Assembly (NCBI RefSeq): GCF_013114825.1
Contig: NZ_JAAVLX010000004.1
Location: 620,001-684,000, forward strand
Reading direction: 5' to 3'
From: Bradyrhizobium australiense
GTDB lineage: Bacteria; Pseudomonadota; Alphaproteobacteria; Rhizobiales; Xanthobacteraceae
Length of the DNA: 64,000 nt
The translations under genes and the position numbers were made by a program. The notes beneath the pieces were generated by a model. That model had not been told where the DNA came from and searched no databases. It saw nothing but the letters and a program-made list of their open reading frames with translations. This document shows positions 8,731 through 17,715 of the stretch, in pieces (within the stretch, counting starts at the first letter, position 1; each line of letters begins with the position of its first letter).

Positions 8731-9737
8731 CGGACCTCCTCCTCCTCGTGTTTTTTGTTCTGGAGAAGATCGGCGCCGGTTGAAAGTTCTCTGGGCGCCG
8801 GAGGCGATGGTCCGACCTGGCCCGCTTGCTTGTCGAAGTGCAGCATCTGCAGAGCGTCGGTATCTGCGGGAAGGAAGATAGTCGTCTTGTCATCCAGCAA
8901 TTTGTCGTAGGCCCGCAAGGTCCGGAGGAATTGGTAGAATCTCAGATCCTGCTCGAAGACTGCAGCGTAGGTCCGCGAAGCCTCGGCATCGGCATCGGCC
9001 TTGATGCGCTCGGCCTGTCCGGCAGCGTCGGAATCGATCCGGCTCTTCTCGTGGTCGGCCTCGGCGATGATCCTCTTCGCCTCCACCTCGCCCGCCGAGC
9101 GGTTCTCCTTGGCTATCTTGGCCCGCTCGGCCTTCATGCGTTCGAAGACGTGCTCCCGGTTTAGCTCTGGAGGGTAGAGGCGGCGAACATCGACGCTGAC
9201 GACGTCGATGCCGTAAGTCGTTCGCGCGAAATCGGTGACGCGGCGAACGACTTCCGACGCCACGGCCAGATAGTTTCGTTTTGCCCGGTCGGTGGAGATG
9301 AGAACGGGTGCCGGATACTGGCCCATGACGGCGCCGATCTCCGCCAGGATGACGTCGGAGAGACGCTGCTCGGCCGCAGCCGGGGTCGCGAGCGCGGCGA
9401 GAAAGCGTTCCGGGTCGGCGATCCGCCAGGTCACGAGGCTGTCGACGCCGAGATTCTTCTTGTCAATCGTCAGAAATTCGGAAGGCGCCGGGCGAAAGAA
9501 CAGGGTCCGTTTGTCCAGCCGCACGACACGGTCAAATGGCGCAACGACGTGGAGGCCGGGGTCGGCAAGAACACGGACCACACGTCCAAAGCGGGTGACA
9601 AGTCCATATTCGGTGACGTCCAGGGCGATGAACGAAGCAACAAGAGCCCAGACCGTGAGCACCGCCGCCAGCGCCGGCAGGGTGCGCCGGAGCACGACGT
9701 TCGATCGTTTATTCGCCGTGATGGATTGTTCCGCCAT
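8727..9737 (-). CDS. HflC-like SPFH-domain membrane protein
   Basis: The start at 9737 follows AGGTGAGA; a GTG two codons earlier is possible. The product is 336 residues. It has an N-terminal membrane segment (LPALAAVLTVWALVASFIAL), an SPFH domain beginning DVTEYGLVTRFGRVVRV with the HflC-like LDKRTLFFRPAPSEFLTIDK, then a charged helix with Ala-rich repeats (EADHEKSRIDSDAAGQAE). The tail ADTDALQMLHF is longer than usual and ends in an acidic KKHEEEEVR. It overlaps the downstream HflK-like gene, so the two are probably made together. It should form a hetero-oligomer with an HflK partner in the inner membrane. Confidence 0.8.
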   Translation of the reverse strand: MAEQSITANKRSNVVLRRTLPALAAVLTVWALVASFIALDVTEYGLVTRFGRVVRVLADPGLHVVAPFDRVVRLDKRTLFFRPAPSEFLTIDKKNLGVDSLVTWRIADPERFLAALATPAAAEQRLSDVILAEIGAVMGQYPAPVLISTDRAKRNYLAVASEVVRRVTDFARTTYGIDVVSVDVRRLYPPELNREHVFERMKAERAKIAKENRSAGEVEAKRIIAEADHEKSRIDSDAAGQAERIKADADAEASRTYAAVFEQDLRFYQFLRTLRAYDKLLDDKTTIFLPADTDALQMLHFDKQAGQVGPSPPAPRELSTGADLLQNKKHEEEEVR

Positions 9738-9849
9738 TCTCACCTGTCCACGCGTTCAGATCCAATCCGTTTAATGGGCTTCGTCATCTCGCCCCCACTT
9801 GATCCCCGGCTATTTGCTAATTTTCTTGATCCTCGCCAAGCTCGCCTCG

Positions 9850-12045
9850 CTACTTGCTTTGGCTCGGACCGATGGGCTGCAGAAGCCAGATGTCCATGTC
9901 TTTCACGTCGCCGGCACCGGGCCGCACAAACTTCCGCATACCCGGCAGAACGTCTTCGAGCGTTTCAAGCTGCAACCGGAATTTAGTAAGCGCAGGGGCG
10001 CGGTTGTAAGCTTCGAGCCGGAGCGCGAAGGCGTCCGCGCCGGCCTGCGCGCCAGCGATCCGCTGCTCCTTGAAGGCCAGTGCCCCCTCGGTCATCGCCG
10101 CGGCTTCGCCCTTTGCCTGGTTGATCTTCTCCACTGCGAAGACGTTCGCCAGGTTGATCGTGCGCAGCTTGTCTTCCAGGGCACTGGCGACGTCCCTGAA
10201 GGCGTTGTGGACCTCCTCCGGCGGGTGGTCATAGAGCAGACTGACGGCAATCACCTCGATTCCAGCCTGGTAGCGGTCCAGCATCGACTGGGCGGCCTCG
10301 CGTGTCTCGCGTTCGATCTCCGCGCGCGCTGTGGTGTAGACCGCATCGATGGGGCGGGTCGCGATCGCGCTTCGCAGCGTTGCCAGGACCGTGCTGCGCA
10401 CGAGTGCCTCCGGCTCGGCGAGATTGTAGGCGAACGCCAGCGTATCCTTGATCCTGTACTGGGCCGTGGACCTCAGGTCTATGAGGTTGGCATCACCGGT
10501 GAGCAGGAAGGAGTCGCCGGGCGCCGTCTCCTTCTGGAACCAGACCCCGCTCGCCGCCTGCTGCGGCAATGTGAACGATCCAAAAGCAGGCCGGCTGCGA
10601 ATCTGCGCGCGCGTCGCCTCCTCCCGGGATAGCTCCCGTGGAAGTCCGAACTCGAGTCGCCGCGCCAGGTTCTGCGCAATCAGCTGGTGCTTCTCGAACG
10701 GCCAGGGCAATCTGAAGTGCAGTCCAGGTTCAAGATCAGATGCCAGGATCCGGCCGAACCGCAGTCTCATGCCAACCTCGCCGGGCCCGACTGTGAAGAG
10801 GCCGCTCCCGAGCCAGAGGACCGCCGCACCGGCTGCGGCTGCGAACCCCAGACCGCGTGCGGTAACAGCGATTCCAGTCAGCTGCGCGGCTCGATCGCGG
10901 AGCCAGATCCATTCGTTTGGAACGTGCGTCCGGAACATGCTGAGGACCACCAAGCCGGTGAGCAGCACGGCGCCAGCTTCCTTGACGAGGTCCGGCACGA
11001 ATCCGGCGGCCGTCCCGAATGTCAGGCGTGGATCGAGTCCCCAGGCGTGGTAAATCGCATTGAGGGCGAAACCCGCAGCGAGCGTCATGATCGCGACCGC
11101 GACCAGATAGGCAGCCACCGCATAGCGGCCCAGGACCTTCAACAGCACGACGAGGCTGCCGATATTCGTGGCCGGCCCGGCTAGAAGGAAAACGAGAACG
11201 GCGCCAGAACTCAAGCCTTTGAGAGCCAGCGCCGCCGCCATAGGCGTCGAGCAGGAAGCGCAAGTGTAAAGAGGAATGCTCAGGACGAGCATCAGCACCA
11301 TCGAGGCGATTCCGCCGCCCCACATTCCCTCAAACAGCTGCGCTGGAATTGCAAAGACGACGACGGCGGACAGAACGATACCCAGAGCGAGCCACCAGCT
11401 CACGTCATCGAGCAGCTCGACGAAACCGTAACGGATGATCCGCCTTGTCGTGTCAAAGATGGTCCTGCCGGCGCCGCGGTCCGGCAACGAATTCGCCTGC
11501 TGGACATGATGGTCGTAGTGATCGTGCCTATGCGCGTGATCATGTTCTGCGGAGTCGCATGCGTGCCGACATCGCTCGTCGCCTGCGGCCGGAGTCTTTG
11601 CTACCTCCAGCGGCGGCTCGGTCACGCGCGGGGCGCCGAACAGATTCGTGGCGAGCCCGGCGGCAATCGCTGTTGCCACGCCGGCGATGGGGCGGAACAC
11701 GGTCATGACCGGGTCGGTCAGCGCGTAGGTCAGGCTGATGCTGTCGACCCCGGTTTCGGGCGTCGCGACGAGGAACGCGACGGTGGCGCCGGGAGTCGCT
11801 CCCTGCTTGTGCAGCCCGAGCGCTGTTGGCAGGACGCCGCAGGAGCACAAGGGAATCGGCGCGCCGACCACCGATCCCCAGAGCACGGACGTGATCTTCC
11901 CAGTCCCGACCAGCCGGGTCAGCAGCCGACCCGGCACGAGGATCCCGAGCGTCCCGGCAAGCAGGAAGCCGAAGAGGAGAAAGACCGAAGCCTCCTCAAG
12001 GATTTCCCAGGTCTGCCGAAGGACGCCGAATAGAAAGTCGATCAT
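9850..12045 (-). CDS. Fusion of CSCG/CASC-type metal permease with HflK-like SPFH protein
   Basis: The start at 12045 follows GGGGGACCACG; the product is 731 residues. Residues 1-385 are a permease of the type annotated as SO_0444-like Cu/Zn efflux or DUF318: several membrane segments, a CSCG motif at 67-70, a loop with ten His between 168 and 180, and a second CASC motif at 262-265. A further membrane segment at about 398-415 starts an HflK-like half: TVGPGEVGMRLRFGRI, RLPWPFEKH, TGDANLIDLR, and the helical AEALV to EKINQAKGEAAAMTEG region. The gene lies just upstream of an HflC-HflK pair. Inferred function: export of a soft metal ion coupled physically to an SPFH membrane assembly. Both halves read continuously in one frame without a stop. 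Confidence 0.8.
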   Translation of the reverse strand: MIDFLFGVLRQTWEILEEASVFLLFGFLLAGTLGILVPGRLLTRLVGTGKITSVLWGSVVGAPIPLCSCGVLPTALGLHKQGATPGATVAFLVATPETGVDSISLTYALTDPVMTVFRPIAGVATAIAAGLATNLFGAPRVTEPPLEVAKTPAAGDERCRHACDSAEHDHAHRHDHYDHHVQQANSLPDRGAGRTIFDTTRRIIRYGFVELLDDVSWWLALGIVLSAVVVFAIPAQLFEGMWGGGIASMVLMLVLSIPLYTCASCSTPMAAALALKGLSSGAVLVFLLAGPATNIGSLVVLLKVLGRYAVAAYLVAVAIMTLAAGFALNAIYHAWGLDPRLTFGTAAGFVPDLVKEAGAVLLTGLVVLSMFRTHVPNEWIWLRDRAAQLTGIAVTARGLGFAAAAGAAVLWLGSGLFTVGPGEVGMRLRFGRILASDLEPGLHFRLPWPFEKHQLIAQNLARRLEFGLPRELSREEATRAQIRSRPAFGSFTLPQQAASGVWFQKETAPGDSFLLTGDANLIDLRSTAQYRIKDTLAFAYNLAEPEALVRSTVLATLRSAIATRPIDAVYTTARAEIERETREAAQSMLDRYQAGIEVIAVSLLYDHPPEEVHNAFRDVASALEDKLRTINLANVFAVEKINQAKGEAAAMTEGALAFKEQRIAGAQAGADAFALRLEAYNRAPALTKFRLQLETLEDVLPGMRKFVRPGAGDVKDMDIWLLQPIGPSQSK

Positions 12046-12186
12046 CGTGGTCCCCCGTTCGGGGCTGCCTGGAGCCAATGCTCGGGTCCCGACCGCGTAG
12101 AGACGCGAACCGGTACACACTCCGCTCTAAAACCCTCTAGCGCCGCCGCGACGCCTTGGCAGATGCCGCCGGCGACGCGCGTCGCG

Positions 12187-13233
12187 TTAGCGCGGCAGAT
12201 ACTTCTTGTTCAATGCGCAGGCCACGGAGTACTGCGGGTCGACGACGTTCGCGATATAAAGATGAGCCGCCTGACCAAGCATTTGAACGGCATCGTACCG
12301 CTCAAAGCCGTAGTCGCTCATAAGCCAGTCGACCATGTCCACGCAGGCGAGCCGCAGGGCGTCGATCAGAGGCCGCGTGCTGCCGATCGACATGATCTCA
12401 TTGTCATTGATCAGGCGCGGCCAGTTGATTTTCTTGCCCTTGATCAGGTTGACCGTGAACCTGACATTGAACGGTGTCTCGATCGCAGCACCGTGGATCT
12501 CCCCATCGCCCTGGGCGGAGTGCCCATCGCCCAGCATGAACAGCGCGCCCGGTTCGAAAACCGGGAATTGCATGGTGACTCCTGCGACGACCTCGTTGAA
12601 GTCCATATTCGCGCCATGCGGCCCGGGAATCAGCGAGCTGATGCACTCCTTCCCTGCCGGAGCCGTGCCGATAGTGCCGAAGAACGGCCTGAGCGGTACC
12701 TCGGCTTTGCCGATCTTGCTGTTCGGCATATCCAGAATGGCGACCTTGCGGCTTTTGTCGAGACGCCAGATGAACAGACGGTCGGGGGCAGCCGGCGTCA
12801 CCATCGCAGTCTTGTATTCCGGCGCGAGCAGCCCGAAGAACGGAATTGAAGCACCCCATCCCCAATCGCGGTTGGGCTCGATGCTGTCGATATGGACCTC
12901 CAGCGTGTCACCGGGCTCGGCGCCTTCGACGTAAAACGGACCGGTCTGCGGATTGACCTTGGTGAGGTCCAACTTTGGCATCACCGTCTTGTCGGAGACG
13001 GAGAACGCATCGTTGGAAGCGTCACGCGTGCTGGTGATAACCGAGTCCCCGGACCTGATGCGCATGGCCGGCGGGTGGGAATGGCAGTAGGTGAAATAAA
13101 CCTTGTCGCCTGGATCGTACCTCACTTCGGCCGCCACGGCCGGCCGGGCGAGCGAAAGTCCGGCGATCGACAACAGCAACGCGGCGGGCAGCAGCCGCAA
13201 CGTCTCTCTCGGTGCTCCATAATTGGCAGGCAT
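12187..13233 (-). CDS. Exported acetamidase/formamidase-family protein
   Basis: The start at 13233 follows GGGAGGTAACGAAC. The product is 348 residues. Residues 1-35 are a signal peptide (LRLLPAALLLSIAGLSLA, ending near AVAAEV). The remainder matches the FmdA/AmdA fold: TYCHSHPPAMRIRSGDSV, GPFYVEGAEPGDTLEVHI, GGH-like FEPGALFMLGDGHSAQGDGE, and a C-terminal MVDWLMSDYGFERYDA. The family hydrolyses formamide, acetamide or related amides, normally in the cytoplasm; a signal peptide suggests periplasmic location and a different substrate. It lies between two SPFH gene blocks on the same strand, about 140 bases from each. Whether it belongs functionally with them is not shown by sequence. Confidence 0.75.
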   Translation of the reverse strand: MPANYGAPRETLRLLPAALLLSIAGLSLARPAVAAEVRYDPGDKVYFTYCHSHPPAMRIRSGDSVITSTRDASNDAFSVSDKTVMPKLDLTKVNPQTGPFYVEGAEPGDTLEVHIDSIEPNRDWGWGASIPFFGLLAPEYKTAMVTPAAPDRLFIWRLDKSRKVAILDMPNSKIGKAEVPLRPFFGTIGTAPAGKECISSLIPGPHGANMDFNEVVAGVTMQFPVFEPGALFMLGDGHSAQGDGEIHGAAIETPFNVRFTVNLIKGKKINWPRLINDNEIMSIGSTRPLIDALRLACVDMVDWLMSDYGFERYDAVQMLGQAAHLYIANVVDPQYSVACALNKKYLPR

Positions 13234-13345
13234 GTTCGTTACCTCCCTCGGATCATTTGGCAGCATATATCGTGTGCATTCTCGCTCGATCCTTTGCATC
13301 CTGTCCGGCTATCTCATGCTTGGTTGCCTCCTCTTGGAACGCCAT

Positions 13346-14317
13346 CTACTTTCTCGGCAAATCCCCGCGGATGCCATCGCTCCCCGAAGCGCCGCCGTTG
13401 AAATAGTTGCTGTGCAAAAGCACGCCGAACAGCGGGGAATCCGCCGGCAGCACCATGATCGTGCTCTTCCGCGCGGAGTTCCGCGACGCCTCCAGGGCAC
13501 GTAGGAACGCGTAGAATTCGGGCGCCCGGCTGAGCGCGTTCGCATAGATGCGCGCCGCCTCCCCGTCCCCCTCGCCGCGGCGCTGTTGCGAAAACTCGAT
13601 CGCCTTCGCGAGTATCCGCGCCTTCTCCTCCTCCGCCGCGGCTCGCACCTTCAGTCCCTCCTCCTCGCCCTCGGAGCGATACAGCATGCTGATGCGACCG
13701 CGTTCGGATTTCATTCTCGCGTAGAGGCGGGGCCGGTTCTGCTTGGGAAAATCGAAGCCGCGCAACTGAACATCGAGGACTCCGATGCCGTAGTCTCGCA
13801 ACGCCACGGCGTCACACCGACGAGCAATCTCGGCGACGATGGTGTCCGCTCGGTAGGCTGCGGCATCCATCGAGACAAACGCGACCAAGCGATTGCTCCC
13901 GATAGCGGCGCCCAACTCTGCGGACAGGATGTCGCCGAGTCTCGATTCGGCGCTCCTTCTGTCGACGACTGTTTCAAAATACCGCTTCGGATCGGCCACC
14001 CGCCACAAGATCGTGCCGGATGCCACGACTGGCGTTTTCTCAAGGGTCAGGAATTCGCTCGGCGGCGCAGCGTAGACGAACAGGCGATGGTCGAACGTCC
14101 GGACGCTCTGCAAGGGATGCTTGAACCCCAGCCCCGGCGCAGTGATCACCTGCGTCGGCTTGCCGAAATCCGTGACGATCGCGTAGTCAGCGCTGTCAAC
14201 GGTAAAAAAGCAACTGCTACCGACTGCAGCGATCAAGCTGAGCGCAGCGATCGCCACCAGGGCACGCCGGTATGGCCACCTGTCGAATACCACCGCGTGA
14301 TCAAGAGATCGAACCAT
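13346..14317 (-). CDS. HflC-like SPFH-domain membrane protein, second copy
   Basis: The 323-residue protein has one N-terminal membrane segment (ALVAIAALSLIAAVGSSCFF), then an SPFH domain starting TVDSADYAIVTDFGKPTQ. Like the other HflC-type protein here it contains FVYAAPPSEFLTLEK, followed by LWRVADPKRYFETV. The helical region carries GEEEGLKVRAAAEEEKARI and the FYAFLRALEASR segment typical of HflC. It heads the minus-strand cluster, upstream of the acetamidase and the permease-HflK fusion, and could be the HflC partner of the fused HflK half. No FtsH gene is nearby. Confidence 0.75.
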   Translation of the reverse strand: MVRSLDHAVVFDRWPYRRALVAIAALSLIAAVGSSCFFTVDSADYAIVTDFGKPTQVITAPGLGFKHPLQSVRTFDHRLFVYAAPPSEFLTLEKTPVVASGTILWRVADPKRYFETVVDRRSAESRLGDILSAELGAAIGSNRLVAFVSMDAAAYRADTIVAEIARRCDAVALRDYGIGVLDVQLRGFDFPKQNRPRLYARMKSERGRISMLYRSEGEEEGLKVRAAAEEEKARILAKAIEFSQQRRGEGDGEAARIYANALSRAPEFYAFLRALEASRNSARKSTIMVLPADSPLFGVLLHSNYFNGGASGSDGIRGDLPRK

Positions 14318-14679
14318 GGCCCGTCCGTCCCGCTGGACATTTCCAGGGTTGGCCTATTCGCTTCGGTGCGACGGCACCGCAGCGGGCGCCTCGACATGAC
14401 CAGGATTTAGGAAGTGTGCACCAATGCCGCATTCAGGGCAAGAGCCGGTGATCCGCGTTGTGCGCCTTTGGCGCTGGCGCGTACTTCTTCAACCCAATCG
14501 GCCCAAAGCCGACATGATTGCTTGAGACGTCCAAACGTCCGCTTCGAGGCACAGAGCCGACTGTAGACTGCTCGCGCAGTCGGCTGGTCCGACAGGTGGT
14601 CTCTATGTTGCAGAACGGAGAGGGCATGGGAGCGGTCTTCGTCGCCGCCCATCTCGACGCATGCGCACGAGCCAGCCAC
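14318..14679. other. Intergenic stretch without recognisable gene
   Basis: About 360 bases upstream of the SPFH cluster. I see no gene or convincing promoter. A segment around 14510-14560 (ACATGATTGCTT, then a CGTCCGCTTCGAGGC block) resembles degraded copies of dispersed sequences seen again near 49000 and 51900, but the match is weak. Confidence 0.3.
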
Positions 14680-14885
14680 CCCGGTCATCGGATTCCTCAA
14701 CAACTATCCCCCGGCGCGACCGCTCATCAATGGCAGCGTTTCGCGAGGGCCTTGAGGAGGCCGTAACAGCCCGATTGATCGCTGGGCCGAAAATCACAAC
14801 GATCGATGGCGCCTCGGCGCTCGCCGCCAGGGCCGCAACTACCACGATTCCCGACGGTGTTTTCCTCCGCCACTTCATTTGGTAG
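14680..14885 (+). pseudogene. Fragment of ABC_sub_bind-type substrate-binding protein gene
   Basis: Two frames together recall the family that includes the intact gene at 52251-53273. The first frame gives PVIGFLNN, the usual start of the mature domain. After a shift another frame gives AAFREGLEEA and then ASALAARAATTTIP, which correspond to the family's first helix and its ALAAKAAT motif. The segment between them is mostly deleted and the rest of the gene is missing. It is a small relic without function. Confidence 0.55.
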
Positions 14886-14894
14886 CAGAAGGCG

Positions 14895-15083
14895 CTAGAT
14901 GATTTCCACGCCAGGATCGCTGCCTGATACGACAAAATCCGGGTTTGCAGGTGACGGTGAAATACCGCGCTCAACGATGCCAGTGGCTATCAGCCACTCG
15001 TTTGCATTGCCGCTTGCAACAATTACAAGCGCATCCTGGTTGGGAAGCGCCTGCAGTCGAGCTATGAGCTCCTTGACGGTCAT
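14895..15083 (-). CDS. Small hypothetical protein
   Basis: The start at 15083 follows AGGGGAAATCGCG. The product has 62 residues: a helix (MTVKELIARLQALPNQD) followed by a strand-rich part (ALVIVASGNANEW) and a C-terminal VSGSDPGVEII. Short proteins beginning with this kind of helix are common in rhizobia and in phages, without known function. It stands alone between gene remnants. Codon use fits the surrounding genome. Confidence 0.55.
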   Translation of the reverse strand: MTVKELIARLQALPNQDALVIVASGNANEWLIATGIVERGISPSPANPDFVVSGSDPGVEII

Positions 15084-15240
15084 CGCGATTTCCCCTGACG
15101 ACAGACCTTGCAGGCCGGTCGAAAGAAATCGTCGCCTCGATCTCCATCTTATCGAGAAGAGACCGTCATCCATCAAATCAAATGTTAGGGTGCAAAGTTT
15201 GGCTTGTAAATTTCCGCGAGGGAAGCCGGATCATCCCCGC

Positions 15241-15405
15241 TCAAACCTTGCCCCGTTCCGCCTCTTGCGCAAGCTTCAGCCAATCCTCGGCAAGGCGCAG
15301 CCAAGCCTCCTTATCCAGAGGGCTCATGGCCTTCTCCGCCAGCTCACGGCACTCCTCAGCTTCCTTACGAAACCTCTCCGCGTCGGTTTGGGACGATGGT
15401 ATCAT
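15241..15405 (-). CDS. Small helical hypothetical protein
   Basis: The start at 15405 follows GGGGAGGAACTGCCG. The 54-residue product is almost entirely charged helix: AERFRKEAEECRELAEKA, then DKEAWLRLAEDWLKLAQEAE. This helix pair is typical of a very common Bradyrhizobium family of short proteins with unknown function, often present in many copies per genome. It is separated by about 150 bases from the other short gene on the same strand. Confidence 0.65.
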   Translation of the reverse strand: MIPSSQTDAERFRKEAEECRELAEKAMSPLDKEAWLRLAEDWLKLAQEAERGKV

Positions 15406-15811
15406 CGGCAGTTCCTCCCCGATTTCATCTACATGGGGATGGAGGTTGTCTATATGGGAACAGCACCGACCTTCCCGCGAAACGCGTCTTGCGGTTGGTC
15501 GTTCCAAAGAAAACATTCGGCACTGCTGCGGATCGGCGAATGCGGCTCGCAGGCGCTATGGGCGGCAACTCGCTGCGGTGCTTGACCTGCCACGCAGTAC
15601 TCATTCCCGGCGTTTGCAGCTTGTCATCCACACACTTGGTCGAAACCGCCGAACGAAATCGAACTCCACCTCAGTCCGTATCGCGTGATGATCCAGTACG
15701 GTTCCTTTCTCGCAGCCCCTGACCCACGGTATCCTCTCGCCTTTGCGCGAGAGAATGCCTATGTTGCGGAGTACCCGCAGCGCCCCCAAAGCGAGAGCGG
15801 GAGGTATACTC
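15406..15811. other. Intergenic stretch without recognisable gene
   Basis: About 400 bases between the divergent small helical gene and the Rieske gene. Apart from the strong ribosome site GGGAGG before 15812, I see nothing supportable; it probably contains both promoters. Confidence 0.3.
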
Positions 15812-17593
15812 ATGGATGCGCATAGCAAGGAATTTGCGCTGGCGGGCAGCCTTGAGGAGCTGAAGATCAAGGGGCGGCTCGTTGTGCACGGTGGCCATCG
15901 TCCGATCCTCGTCATCTACGACCGCGGGCGTGTCTTCGCTCTCGACAATCGGTGCCCGCACTTGGGCTTTCCGCTCGAGCGCGGCAGCCTCGACGACGGC
16001 ATCTTGACCTGTCATTGGCACCACGCTCGCTTCGATCTCGAGAGCGGCTGCACCTTCGACTTGTGGGCGGACGACGTGCCGATCTGCCCGGTCGAGGTGC
16101 GCAATGGTGAGGTCTGGGTGAAAACCACGTTCACTTATCCCGATCTCGCCGCGCACTGGCATCAGCGGTTTGCCAACGGCCTCGCCCATGACCTCGGACT
16201 CGTCATTGCCAAGGCCTTGTATGGTCAGCTCGCGGCCGGCGTACCGCAGGCCGAAATCGTGCGGGAGGTCGCACTATTCGGGGCGCAAAATCGCGACGGC
16301 TGGGGCGTGGGTCTTACGATCCTCACGGCACTCGCCAATATTCTGCCTGTGCTGCCGGAGGAGGAAGCCTATCTCGCTCTATTCCACGGCGCGCGCCGCG
16401 TGGCGGCGGACTGCGACGGCGAGGCGCCGCGGCGGGAACGCGCGCCGCTTGGAAGCCGGCCGGATCCGGTCACGCTAAAACGCTGGCTGCGGCGTTGGAC
16501 AAACGTACGCCATCGCGAGGCGGCCGAGCGCACCCTGCTCACGGCGATTGCGGCCGGCGCCTCCCCGGCTGAACTCGCTGATGCCCTGTTCGCCGCCGAA
16601 ACCGAGCGGGCTTTCGCGGACTCCGGGCACTCGCTCGACTTCATCAACAAGGCCTTCGAGTGCCTCGACCTGATCGGCTGGCAACACGCGGCGGCTCTGC
16701 TGCCGACTGTCGTCGCTCAGATGGTAGCGGCCCGTGGCGCCGAAGAATCGACGGCTTGGCGTCAGCCCGTTGACCTTGTTGCCTTGTGTCAGCAATCAGC
16801 CAGCGAACTCGCGGATCTGTTCGCTGCCGGACGCGGCTCGCGCGACTGGTCGGGCCACGCCGCACTTGCTCAAGGGCTGCTCGGTGACGATCCGTCCGGG
16901 ATCGTTGACGCGCTCAAGGAGGCGATCCGCGCCGGTGCCGCACCTGCTGACCTTGGCCAATCGCTCGCGTACGCGGCAGCGCTTAGAATGGCGCGCTTCG
17001 GCAATGCCAACGAGCACGCCGACTGGGAGACGGCGCATCACGTCTTCACCTATGCCAATGCAGTCCACCAGATGCTGAGGCGCATCGGGACTGCCAACGC
17101 CGCTACCCACGGCACGGCCGTCCGCGGCGTATTGCACGGAGTGATGGCGCTCTACCTTGCTCGCTATCTCAATGTGCCGCCGGCGCAAATCCCGGGCGAC
17201 GGCGGCGAGCAGCTCGATCATCTGCCCGCGGATTTAGAGACGATCGGCGGCGCCTTGCTCGACGCCTTCGACCGGCAGAGACAGGTCAATCTCGCCGCGA
17301 GCCTGGTGGCGCGGCATCTCACGCGTGGCCATTCGCCGCACGCGCTGATCGCTACGCTCGCCCATGCGGTGCTGCGCGAAGATGCAGGCTTCCATGCGTA
17401 TCAGATACTGGAGGCGGGACTCCGGCAGTTCGGCGCGTGGGGCGACACGGACGAGGGCCGGCACATCCTCATCGCGGTTGCCCGCTATCTGGCGGCCCAT
17501 TCACCGACCGAACGCGCGTCACTGCAGACAGCCGACATCGCCCGCCGCTTGATGCGGGGTGGCGAGCTGCATCAAGAGGCTGGATCGTCCTGA
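15812..17593 (+). CDS. Rieske [2Fe-2S] domain fused to long helical domain
   Basis: The start at 15812 follows GGGAGGTATACTC and gives 593 residues. Residues 8-110 form a Rieske ferredoxin domain with both cluster-binding halves: Cys48-Pro-His50 and Cys67-His-Trp-His70, so it should hold a 2Fe-2S cluster. The remaining 480 residues are all helical with many conserved-looking His and acidic residues (WHQRFANGLAHDLG, DWETAHHVFTYANAVHQML, THGTAVRGVLHGVMALY, RHLTRGHSPHALIATLAHA). There is no signal peptide or membrane segment. The Rieske part presumably delivers electrons to the C-terminal domain, which could be an oxygenase or metal site, but I do not recognise that domain. It stands alone on the plus strand. 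Confidence 0.75.
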   Translation: MDAHSKEFALAGSLEELKIKGRLVVHGGHRPILVIYDRGRVFALDNRCPHLGFPLERGSLDDGILTCHWHHARFDLESGCTFDLWADDVPICPVEVRNGEVWVKTTFTYPDLAAHWHQRFANGLAHDLGLVIAKALYGQLAAGVPQAEIVREVALFGAQNRDGWGVGLTILTALANILPVLPEEEAYLALFHGARRVAADCDGEAPRRERAPLGSRPDPVTLKRWLRRWTNVRHREAAERTLLTAIAAGASPAELADALFAAETERAFADSGHSLDFINKAFECLDLIGWQHAAALLPTVVAQMVAARGAEESTAWRQPVDLVALCQQSASELADLFAAGRGSRDWSGHAALAQGLLGDDPSGIVDALKEAIRAGAAPADLGQSLAYAAALRMARFGNANEHADWETAHHVFTYANAVHQMLRRIGTANAATHGTAVRGVLHGVMALYLARYLNVPPAQIPGDGGEQLDHLPADLETIGGALLDAFDRQRQVNLAASLVARHLTRGHSPHALIATLAHAVLREDAGFHAYQILEAGLRQFGAWGDTDEGRHILIAVARYLAAHSPTERASLQTADIARRLMRGGELHQEAGSS

Positions 17594-17715
17594 GATCACG
17601 AACTAAGGGCGATCTGAAGGACAAAAGCCTGCGCCTGCGAGCCAAGACGCACTTCTAATTGCCGTTAATTGCCGTTTTCGCGTTGCCTCTGCTTTGCAAA
17701 TGCGTATGGCCCGGA
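17594..17715. repeat. Short intergenic region with tandem 10-base repeat
   Basis: The sequence TAATTGCCGT occurs twice in tandem at 17656-17675, between the convergent Rieske and S41 genes. Its meaning is unknown. Confidence 0.4.

Noticed and set aside
14603..14974. A 123-residue minus-strand open frame.
   Set aside because: It covers the ABC_sub_bind relic in the opposite direction, and has no family features or ribosome site.
17656..17675. Two tandem copies of TAATTGCCGT as the start of a CRISPR or iteron array.
   Set aside because: Only two units with no spacing, no related repeats nearby and no cas or rep genes.
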